From: Bacillota bacterium
GTDB lineage: Bacteria > Bacillota > Clostridia > DSM-8532
Assembly (NCBI GenBank): GCA_023440865.1
Contig: JAEXRM010000101.1
Coordinates: 1 to 19,398, forward strand
DNA: 19,398 nucleotides
Direction: 5' to 3'
The notes below the pieces were generated by a model that saw only the letters and a list, made by a program, of their open reading frames with translations, searched no databases and was not told the origin of the DNA. Of the stretch, positions 7,447 through 13,588 are shown one piece after another (position 1 is the first letter of the stretch; each line of letters starts with the position of its first letter). The position numbers were made by a program, and so were the translations under genes.

Positions 7447-8103
7447 ATGGCATTCATCGCACCTTCGATCCTGTCGGCCGATTTTGCCCGCCTGGGCGAG
7501 CAGGTCACCCTCATCGACCGTTCCGGTGCCGACCGCATTCATGTGGACGTGATGGATGGTTCCTTTGTCCCGAACATCACGCTGGGCCCGCAGGTCGTTT
7601 CGGCCATCCGTCCATTCAGCCGGCTGCCGATGGATGTCCACCTGATGGTTGTCGAGCCGCAACGCCATGTCGACGCGTTCATCGCGGCCGGCGCGGACAG
7701 CATCACGGTGCATGCGGAGGCGGCGACGCATTTGGACCGGGTGCTCAACGAGATCCGGAAGGCCGGCAAGCTGGCCGGTGTCTCCCTCAACCCCGCCACA
7801 CCGCTTCATGTGCTCGACCACGTGCTGCCGTTGTGCGACATCGTGCTGCTGATGACGGTCAATCCCGGCTTCGGCGGACAGTCCTACATCCCGCAGATGA
7901 CCCGCAAGATCGCGGCGCTGAGAAGGCGCATCGACGAGGAGGGCCTGCATGTCTCGATCCAGCTCGATGGCGGCATCGGCTTGTCGAATGTGGTGGAGGT
8001 GACGGAGGCCGGTGCCGACACGCTGGTCACGGGCTCCGCCTTTTTCACGAGCCCGGATCCGGCGGAGTTCGTCCGGCGGATGAAGGCCGGCGCCATGCGC
8101 TGA
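7447..8103 (+). CDS. rpe: Ribulose-phosphate 3-epimerase
   Basis: Rpe interconverts ribulose-5-phosphate and xylulose-5-phosphate in the pentose phosphate pathway. The 218-residue length and TIM-barrel motifs are typical. They include A-P-S-I-L-S-A-D-F at the N-terminus and H-V-D-V-M-D-G (H32, D34, D37) with metal-binding and catalytic residues. V-N-P-G-F-G-G-Q, the D-G-G-I catalytic segment and the G-S-A-F-F phosphate-binding end follow. ATG 7447 has GGGAGGAG at 7434-7441. The frame is open further upstream, but that stretch overlaps rsgA. The gene is 56 nt after rsgA and 21 nt before the sensor gene, so it is probably in the same transcript. Confidence 0.96.
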   Translation: MAFIAPSILSADFARLGEQVTLIDRSGADRIHVDVMDGSFVPNITLGPQVVSAIRPFSRLPMDVHLMVVEPQRHVDAFIAAGADSITVHAEAATHLDRVLNEIRKAGKLAGVSLNPATPLHVLDHVLPLCDIVLLMTVNPGFGGQSYIPQMTRKIAALRRRIDEEGLHVSIQLDGGIGLSNVVEVTEAGADTLVTGSAFFTSPDPAEFVRRMKAGAMR

Positions 8104-8124
8104 ACAGCGGGAAGGGGGAGGGTC

Positions 8125-10737
8125 ATGTCCGAGATCGTGCCGGTCCTGACCATCTTTTCCTTCGGCATGGTGGTCGGCCTGATGGTCTGCGCCATCGGCA
8201 GGAACCTGCGTTCGATGGTCGTCTGGACGCTGGTTGCGCTGTGTCTGGTATTTGGCCTCTGGTCGCTGGGCGCATACAATGCCATGACCCAGGTGCGCCT
8301 GGCACATCGGGTGCTGTGGTACCAAATCTCCGCGTTCGGCTGGTCTTTCTATCCGATGGCATTTCTGGGATTCATTCTCGAAATCACCGGTCTGGCGACT
8401 TCGAAGCGGCGCTGGCTGCTGGTGGCGGCAACCGGCGGATTGGGCGCCTGTTTCTGCATGGCGATCCTGCTCGACAGCCGCCTTTTCATCGGCCGGTTTC
8501 TGCGCACCGCCTGGGGTTGGGCGATGACCAAGCCCGCCGATTCCCCCGTCATGCTTGCCTGCTTCGCCTACATGATCGCGTCGGGCGTGCTGATCCTGGT
8601 GCTGCTGGCGCGCTGGGGGCTTCAAACGTCATTCAGGCAAAAGCGGAAACAGGCGGCCATGCTGTTTGTGGCTGGCCTGATCCTCTTCGGCGGCAGTTTT
8701 GTGACCGACATCCTGCTGCCCGCCATGGACATTCCCATGTTGCCCTTGACGCCCTGTTTTTCCATCGTCATGTTCATCGCCATTTTTCGATCCGTGTATG
8801 GGTACCACATGCTGGAGCTCGATCCCGTGGTCACCGTCGGCGAGGTGATGCTGCGGATCCGCGACCTCATGCTGCTGCTTGACAGGGACGGTCATGTGCT
8901 GCAGATGAATGCCACGGCGCGGGGGGTGCTGGGCTACGCCATATCCGATCCACTGCGGTTTCCGGCCGAAAGGATCCTGCCCGGTCTGGTGCTGCCGTCA
9001 GGCGATGCACCCGTCGAATGCGACACCGAGATGGTCAATGCGGGGCATGTGCGCATCCCTGTGCAGCTCGCCGTTCATCCGCGGTACAATGCGGATGGCG
9101 ACCTGCTCGGTTACATCGTCATCGCGACCGACATGCGCGCGCGTCTGGAAAACGAACGGCAACGCATGGAGCTGCAGCGCACCGAGGCGCGGCAGCAGGA
9201 CCAGTCCCAGCTGTACAGGCATGTGTTGGCGCGCTCGCGGCTTGGCTTCATGCAGATGGGGGCGGACCAGCGCATCCTGCCCGGACATTGCAGCGCCTGT
9301 TCGGCGCTGTTCGGTGTGGAGACGATGGAAGGGCTCGACTTCACGGATGTGGTGCTCGCCCCGTGGGAACCGGGCGAGCGCGCCCAGGTGCGTGCGATGA
9401 TCGACAACCTGTTCCGTGAGCAGCGCGGCTGGAAGGTCGAGGCGTTGCTCAAGCTGCTGCCCGCCAGTGTCACGGTCGCAGGCAGGCTGCTGTCGCTGCA
9501 GTACGAATTCCCGGAATCGGCCGCTCACGCCGGTGCCCGCACCCTGCTGGAGATTCTGGAGGACCGTACAGACGCCATGCTGCAGGAATCCAAGCTGGGT
9601 GTGGAGAACCAGCGGCTGTCGATGATCGTCAATATCCTGCTTCACCGAAGCGCATTCCTCGAGTTCCTCGATGAGTACCGCACCTGGTACGCCATGCAGC
9701 AGAAGTCGGTGCAGGCTGGCTTGAAAACCCCGCTGGAACAGATTCAGGACATGTACCGCAACATCCATACCTTCAAGGGCGGCTTTCTGCGGTACGGCAT
9801 GAGGCTTTCCGCCAACCGGCTGATGCAGTATGAAAACCTTCTGACCAGCCTGATCGCGCGTGTGCCGTCTCAGGAGGATCTGGGCATGGCCATGGTGCAG
9901 TGCGAGCCGGAAGCCTGGATCGCCGAGGACCTGGAAACGCTGCGGTCAGCGGCCGGCACCGACTTTCTCGATGCGCGGGCACGGGTGGAGATCGACCGGG
10001 CTGACCTGGAGCGCATTGTTGCCGATCTGGAAGAGCGCAGCAGATGGGGTGGCACGGATTCGGACGCACTGCGCGGCATGCTGTACCGGTTCCGGGAGCT
10101 GTACAGCATACGTGCAAAGCGGCTGCTGCTCGAATATGGGCCGTATGTGTCGATGATCAGCCGGGAACGCGGCTTGCCGGAACCGGTCTTTGCCGTGCAG
10201 GGAACCGACGCCCTGCTTGACGGCACCCTGTTTCGGCCCTTCTTTCGCGTGCTGGTGCATGTATTCAACAACATCGTGGCGCATGCGATCGAATCGCCGG
10301 AAGAACGCCGGGCCATGGCAAAGCCCGAGCGGGCGCGCATCGAATGCCATGTGGATGTGCGCCATGGAAACCTCATGCTGGAGATTGCGGACGACGGACG
10401 CGGCATCGACCCGGCGCGCATCCGTGAAACCGCCCGGCTGCGTGCCGGCAAGCCGGGTGCCGAGAGCGGGGGGACGGGTGCCTCCGCATCTGGTTCCATC
10501 AGGTTGCCGGACGATCAGGAGATCATCCAGCACATCTTCGAGCCGGGCTATTCGACCGCCATGATGGCGGACACCCTCTCGGGTCGGGGCATCGGCCTGT
10601 TTGCCGTGGCCCATGCGGCCGAAGCGCTCGGCGGTTCGGTACGCGTGCAGTCGAAGACGGGCGCATTCACCCGGTTCTGTTTTGTCCTGCCGATGGGAAG
10701 CCTGGCGCAGGAACGGAGGGATTCATGGAGCTTGTGA
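8125..10737 (+). CDS. Seven-helix membrane sensor with PAS-like regions, Hpt motif and CheA-type kinase domain
   Basis: This 870-residue protein combines several signalling modules. Seven hydrophobic segments fill about residues 3-230 (roughly 3-25, 30-52, 65-90, 98-118, 138-165, 178-200 and 207-230), like histidine-kinase N-terminal 7TM domains. A PAS-like region follows (about 240-335), then a charged helix and a second PAS-like region (about 365-480). An Hpt-like motif, H-T-F-K-G with His548, comes next. The ATPase domain resembles CheA P4: the N-box around N715, D-D-G-R-G at 756-760, and I-F-E-P-G-Y-S-T leading to S-G-R-G-I-G (819-824). No CheW-like P5 domain follows. ATG 8125 is preceded by GGAAGGGGGAGG. 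The end overlaps thiN by 13 nt. No response regulator is encoded nearby, so partner and signal are unknown. Confidence 0.85.
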   Translation: MSEIVPVLTIFSFGMVVGLMVCAIGRNLRSMVVWTLVALCLVFGLWSLGAYNAMTQVRLAHRVLWYQISAFGWSFYPMAFLGFILEITGLATSKRRWLLVAATGGLGACFCMAILLDSRLFIGRFLRTAWGWAMTKPADSPVMLACFAYMIASGVLILVLLARWGLQTSFRQKRKQAAMLFVAGLILFGGSFVTDILLPAMDIPMLPLTPCFSIVMFIAIFRSVYGYHMLELDPVVTVGEVMLRIRDLMLLLDRDGHVLQMNATARGVLGYAISDPLRFPAERILPGLVLPSGDAPVECDTEMVNAGHVRIPVQLAVHPRYNADGDLLGYIVIATDMRARLENERQRMELQRTEARQQDQSQLYRHVLARSRLGFMQMGADQRILPGHCSACSALFGVETMEGLDFTDVVLAPWEPGERAQVRAMIDNLFREQRGWKVEALLKLLPASVTVAGRLLSLQYEFPESAAHAGARTLLEILEDRTDAMLQESKLGVENQRLSMIVNILLHRSAFLEFLDEYRTWYAMQQKSVQAGLKTPLEQIQDMYRNIHTFKGGFLRYGMRLSANRLMQYENLLTSLIARVPSQEDLGMAMVQCEPEAWIAEDLETLRSAAGTDFLDARARVEIDRADLERIVADLEERSRWGGTDSDALRGMLYRFRELYSIRAKRLLLEYGPYVSMISRERGLPEPVFAVQGTDALLDGTLFRPFFRVLVHVFNNIVAHAIESPEERRAMAKPERARIECHVDVRHGNLMLEIADDGRGIDPARIRETARLRAGKPGAESGGTGASASGSIRLPDDQEIIQHIFEPGYSTAMMADTLSGRGIGLFAVAHAAEALGGSVRVQSKTGAFTRFCFVLPMGSLAQERRDSWSL

Positions 10738-11468
10738 TCGTGGGAGGGGGGAGCCGGCCCGATCCCTGTCGACTGCTGGAGGCTTGCGCCGCCGCGGATG
10801 CCGTCCTGGCGGCGGACAGCGGCGCGGATTGGCTGCAGGCGCTGTCGATCGTGCCGGATGTGCTGATCGGTGATTTTGACTCCATCTCGTCCGCTGTGCT
10901 GGACGCCATGATGTCGAACGGACGGACGCGACGGGTCAGACACAGGACGGACAAGGACCAGACGGACATGGAGCTGTGTGTGGAGGAGGCGCTGCGGCAG
11001 ATCGACGAGGCACGGGGTCTGCAGGCGTGCCGGCATGATGATGCCATGCCGCGCGCGGCGTCATACGACCGGGTACGCATCTTCGGCGGCATCGGCAGCC
11101 GGCTCGACCATTCGCTGGCCAATCTGATGCTGCTGCATCCGCTCCTTGTCCATGATGTGGAGGCCTGGATCGAGGACCGTGACAACCGGGTGACCCTGCT
11201 GGGCAGTCTGGATGGCGGAAAAGCCGGCCCCTTCCGGGTTCGGCTTCCACGTGAAGCGGGTTTCAAGGTGTCGCTCGTTGCCCTTCCGCCGGGAGCCGGC
11301 GCCGTGACAACCAGCGGGCTTGCGTATGACATGCGGGGCCGCGATCTGCCTTTCGACTCGTCGCTGGCGATCAGCAACGAGTTCGGGGAGGGGGATGCGG
11401 AGATCTCCTTCGAGCGTGGGCTTGTGCTGCTGCTGCTGTCGCGTGACGGCGATCGTGACGGCGACTGA
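10725..11468 (+). CDS. thiN: Thiamine pyrophosphokinase
   Basis: ThiN transfers pyrophosphate from ATP to thiamine, giving thiamine diphosphate. The 247-residue protein shows the family blocks. These are A-D-S-G-A-D (30-35), D-V-L-I-G-D-F-D-S-I ending in the acidic metal site (D50, D52), and D-K-D-Q-T-D (76-81). The C-terminal thiamine-binding segment reads T-T-S-G-L-A-Y-D-M and I-S-N-E-F. G-G-I-G-S-R-L-D-H lies in between. It is slightly longer than typical ThiN (about 210-220), partly because of an insert around 92-110. ATG 10725 has GGAGG at 10715-10719 inside the end of the sensor gene. The last residues (D-G-D-R-D-G-D) come from a 12-bp duplication. rpe-thiN is a common Bacillota neighbourhood. 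Confidence 0.94.
   Translation: MELVIVGGGSRPDPCRLLEACAAADAVLAADSGADWLQALSIVPDVLIGDFDSISSAVLDAMMSNGRTRRVRHRTDKDQTDMELCVEEALRQIDEARGLQACRHDDAMPRAASYDRVRIFGGIGSRLDHSLANLMLLHPLLVHDVEAWIEDRDNRVTLLGSLDGGKAGPFRVRLPREAGFKVSLVALPPGAGAVTTSGLAYDMRGRDLPFDSSLAISNEFGEGDAEISFERGLVLLLLSRDGDRDGD
11442..11465. repeat. 12-bp tandem duplication at the 3' end of thiN
   Basis: CGTGACGGCGAT (11442-11453) is followed directly by CGTGACGGCGAC (11454-11465), then the TGA stop. It encodes the R-D-G-D repeat at the protein's end and is in frame, so it lengthens the tail by four residues. Confidence 0.9.
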
Positions 11469-11477
11469 GTGGCAGAC

Positions 11478-11596
11478 AGTCTCCTGCCGGCGCTTTCGCT
11501 TGGCAAGAGTCAACCTGCTCTAAGGATAGCAAAAAGCAATGGCCAAACTCGCCATTGCTTTTTGCAAAAGAGCAGGTAGTCTCCTGCCGGCGCTTT
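11478..11596. repeat. 19-bp direct repeats flanking the terminator, exactly 100 bp apart
   Basis: AGTCTCCTGCCGGCGCTTT occurs identically at 11478-11496 and 11578-11596, in the same orientation. The right copy includes two bases of the bactofilin stop codon on the minus strand; the left copy starts nine bases after the thiN stop. The terminator hairpin lies between them. This could be a small duplication, or target duplication around an inserted hairpin element. No transposase or terminal inverted repeats are present. Confidence 0.9.
11513..11577. terminator. Bidirectional rho-independent terminator between thiN and bactofilin
   Basis: The inner stem pairs 11529-11543 with 11551-11565 (15 bp, loop 11544-11550). 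GCAATGGC and GCCATTGC form its GC-containing core. An AAAAA tract precedes and a TTTTT tract follows that core, so both strands give a hairpin followed by U5. A further 9-bp outer stem (ACCTGCTCT 11513-11521 with AGAGCAGGT 11569-11577) extends the structure through short internal loops. It separates the convergent plus-strand block from the minus-strand bactofilin operon, as expected for a shared terminator. Confidence 0.92.
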
Positions 11597-12032
11597 AGTC
11601 GTCGTCCCTGCTTTTCTTGAGCTGCGGCTTCGCCGGTTTGGCCTGCGCGGCGCTCGCGGCTGTCTTGCCGCCCTTTTCCAGGGATGCCGCGGATTCCACC
11701 ATGCGGCAGTTGCCCTGCAGAACGGCGCCCTCATCCGTGACCATGCTGGAGACCTCAATGTCGCCGAACAGGCGGGCGGTGGACATCAGATGCAGCAGGC
11801 CGCGCGCAGTGACGTTCCCGTCCACCCGGCCGGCGATGTACAGGCTGGCGCCGTAGATCTGGCCATGCACATGGGCGCTTGCCTCCACATGGATGTCGCC
11901 ATTGGCGCGGACATCCCCTTCGACCTTGCCGAGGATTTTCATCGATCCTTCCGTCTCGATGTTGCCCGTGAATACCGTGTGCTCGCCCAGGAGCGTGTCC
12001 ACCGCCAGGGGTACATTCTTCTTTCGGAACAT
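11595..12032 (-). CDS. Bactofilin (polymer-forming cytoskeletal protein)
   Basis: Bactofilins self-assemble into nucleotide-independent filaments that scaffold cell-wall enzymes. The 145-residue product has a short basic N-terminus (M-F-R-K-K). A beta-helix core of about 90 residues follows, with glycine/hydrophobic turns: F-T-G-N-I, I-L-G-K-V-E-G-D-V, V-H-G-Q-I-Y-G, I-A-G-R-V-D-G-N-V and L-F-G-D-I-E-V. The tail is rich in Ala, Lys and Pro and ends in acidic residues. I chose the ATG at 12030-12032 because AGGTGG lies just upstream; a longer in-frame extension overlaps the peptidase and lacks similarity. It follows the M23 peptidase gene by 67 nt on the same strand. Bactofilin-M23 pairs are known in several phyla, such as CcmA-Csd1 of Helicobacter. 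Confidence 0.93.
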   Translation of the reverse strand: MFRKKNVPLAVDTLLGEHTVFTGNIETEGSMKILGKVEGDVRANGDIHVEASAHVHGQIYGASLYIAGRVDGNVTARGLLHLMSTARLFGDIEVSSMVTDEGAVLQGNCRMVESAASLEKGGKTAASAAQAKPAKPQLKKSRDDD

Positions 12033-12050
12033 GCGCAGTCCACCTTTCCA

Positions 12051-12064
12051 GCCGCTGCTGCGGC
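12051..12064 (-). promoter_or_regulatory. Small hairpin before the bactofilin ribosome-binding site
   Basis: On the minus strand GCCGC, loop AGCA and GCGGC form a 5-bp stem immediately upstream of GGAAAGGTGG. The position suggests a possible effect on translation or a partial transcription signal between the two genes. There is no T-run. Evidence is limited to the stem itself. Confidence 0.25.
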
Positions 12065-12099
12065 AAATCGCCGGGAGGAGGTGTGGCTTCGGGAACCAC

Positions 12100-13152
12100 T
12101 CAGTCGGTGATGAACGGGATCGGGTCGACGGGCGTGCCGTTGATCCTGACTTCGAAATGCACATGTGGACCGGTTGATGTGCCCGTTGAACCGATCAGCG
12201 CGATCTTTTCGCCCTGATCGACCCGCTGGCCCACCTTCACCAGCAGCTTGGAGCAGTGGCCGTACCGTGTGACATAGCCGTTGCCGTGATCGATCTCCAC
12301 AAGATTGCCATAACCGGAATGCCACTCGGCCATGGTGACGGTGCCGGATCCGGAAGCATAGATCGGATCGCCCTTCCGGTTTCCGATATCCAGGCCTTCG
12401 TGCTTGCGGTAGTAGCGATAGACGGGATGAAGCCTGCGTCCGAAATCGGAGGCGACGGTCGCGTCCGGTACGGTGGGCCAGGCGCTTGGCAGACTGCGGA
12501 GATAGGAAGCAAGCGCAGCAGTCTTGACGGCGAGCTCGGATTCCTTGCTCCGCGCGTCGAGCGTGGCTTCCTCGACAGTCTCGAGCAGGGCTTTCAGGGT
12601 TTTGACATCCTCGCGGAAGGAGGCGTTCCCGTTCTCGCCGCGGCTCGCCTTCACCCCCTGCAGATTCTTGTCAATGTAGGCGACAAGCAGGTTTTCATAT
12701 TCCGCCTCGAAGTTGGTGACGGCCTTGTCGGCCTGTGCGTTGCCGGCCTTCACGGCATCGACGGATGTGGCGGTGTCCGCAAGCAGCGACGCCTGCTCGG
12801 CGATCTGACGGCTGAGGTTTGCGGTTTCCTCTACGCGCAGGGCTTTCTCCTGCTCGTAGGCTGCCCGGAGGGACACGTTCTCGCGTGTCGTGCGGACGGT
12901 GTGCGCTATGCCGGCGGCAAGCAGCAGGCAGCACACCAGGGCGCTGGTTCGGACCAGCGCCTGCCAGTGCGTGAAGCGCAGCGTGCGCGGGGTTCCGCGG
13001 TGCGGCACGAACAGCAGGGACAGCGTGGCATTCCGGCCCCGGGCGTGCTTTCCCTGCCGTCGCGTGCGGGACGGGGTAGTCATCGGCCGGGTCTGTCCGG
13101 GCGCGAGCCGCGCCTTCAATTTGTGGATCGTGTTGCTTGCTTGGGCAGTCAA
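12100..13152 (-). CDS. Membrane-anchored M23 family metallopeptidase
   Basis: This is a predicted zinc endopeptidase cleaving peptidoglycan cross-links or stem peptides. The 350-residue protein has a basic N-terminus and one membrane segment (about 65-85). A charged coiled-coil-like region follows (about 87-195). The C-terminal LytM domain has zinc ligands in H-E-G-L-D (H251, D255) and H-V-H (H330, H332), and also Y-G-H with H299. All expected catalytic residues are present, so it is likely active. I chose TTG at 13150-13152: AAGGAG (13159-13164) is six nt upstream. A nearer ATG at 13156 is in another frame. Pairing with bactofilin suggests localised wall remodelling governing cell shape. Confidence 0.92.
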   Translation of the reverse strand: MTAQASNTIHKLKARLAPGQTRPMTTPSRTRRQGKHARGRNATLSLLFVPHRGTPRTLRFTHWQALVRTSALVCCLLLAAGIAHTVRTTRENVSLRAAYEQEKALRVEETANLSRQIAEQASLLADTATSVDAVKAGNAQADKAVTNFEAEYENLLVAYIDKNLQGVKASRGENGNASFREDVKTLKALLETVEEATLDARSKESELAVKTAALASYLRSLPSAWPTVPDATVASDFGRRLHPVYRYYRKHEGLDIGNRKGDPIYASGSGTVTMAEWHSGYGNLVEIDHGNGYVTRYGHCSKLLVKVGQRVDQGEKIALIGSTGTSTGPHVHFEVRINGTPVDPIPFITD

Positions 13153-13262
13153 ACATTTCTCCTTGGTCGGTCCGCCGTGCCGTCATGTGGCGGCGCGGCG
13201 CGTATTGGTTGCGGCGGGGCGTCCCCGTCGGGGGCGCAAAACCGTTGCGACGCAACCATCAT

Positions 13263-13292
13263 ATTATATTACAAGCCGCAAGGATGTGACAG
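13263..13292 (-). promoter_or_regulatory. Putative promoter of the M23-bactofilin operon
   Basis: On the minus strand a perfect TATAAT (13268-13263) lies 18 bp downstream of CTGTCA (13292-13287), which matches TTGACA at four of six positions. The -10 sits in a short AT-rich island within GC-rich DNA. The predicted transcript would have a leader of about 100 nt before the TTG start at 13152. Sigma-A-type recognition is inferred. Confidence 0.6.
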
Positions 13293-13393
13293 GAAGGTTG
13301 TACCAGCAAAGAGAGGACATGGATCTCCTGATGATTTTCATCAATCGAGCCGGGCATGCGCCGCGCGGTGGCCATATCGATGCGGTGCGCTGC

Positions 13394-13445
13394 GGCACGC
13401 GGCAACAGGCGTTGCAGCGACCGGGCACACGGCATCAGGCGTTGC
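13394..13445. repeat. 22-bp direct repeat pair, 30-bp period
   Basis: Copies at 13394-13415 and 13424-13445 differ at two positions. Both end in CAGGCGTTGC and are followed by different bases. The first copy has a GCAAC-AGGC-GTTGC mini-hairpin that the second copy has lost. They lie about 80 bp upstream of the transducer promoter and may be binding sites or simple duplication. Confidence 0.7.
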
Positions 13446-13526
13446 CGGGACCTGCCGCATCGGGAGACGAGTCACGCAGGGCATGGTCTGGATCATGGCG
13501 ACCATCGTGCGGCGTTCCTGTGCATG

Positions 13527-13535
13527 TGATATAAT
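13527..13535 (+). promoter_or_regulatory. Putative extended -10 promoter for the transducer gene
   Basis: TGATATAAT is a perfect extended -10 (TGn plus TATAAT at 13530-13535). No good -35 is visible 16-18 bp upstream, which is acceptable for extended -10 promoters. A start near 13542 would leave a leader of about 47 nt before ATG 13589. The AT-rich hexamer stands out in GC-rich surroundings. Confidence 0.6.
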
Positions 13536-13588
13536 GCCAATGGCCGAGTCCGTGCCGATTCCCGAATGTTGGACACCGAAGGTGACGA

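Larger units (their letters stand above)
13153..13588. other. Divergent intergenic region between the M23 and transducer genes
   Basis: This 436-bp gap separates divergently transcribed genes. It holds a plausible promoter for each side. It also contains a GC-rich hairpin in the expected M23 leader (13220-13226 with 13230-13236, one G-T pair), a small TGATGA/TCATCA hairpin (13329-13343), and a 22-bp direct repeat pair. I found no coding sequence with a credible start and homology on either strand. A long plus-strand open frame enters it, but that frame is antisense to the peptidase gene. Confidence 0.7.

Noticed and set aside
13154..13156. ATG on the minus strand as the M23 start
   Set aside because: It is out of frame with the peptidase and lies only two nt from AAGGAG, whereas the in-frame TTG has normal spacing.
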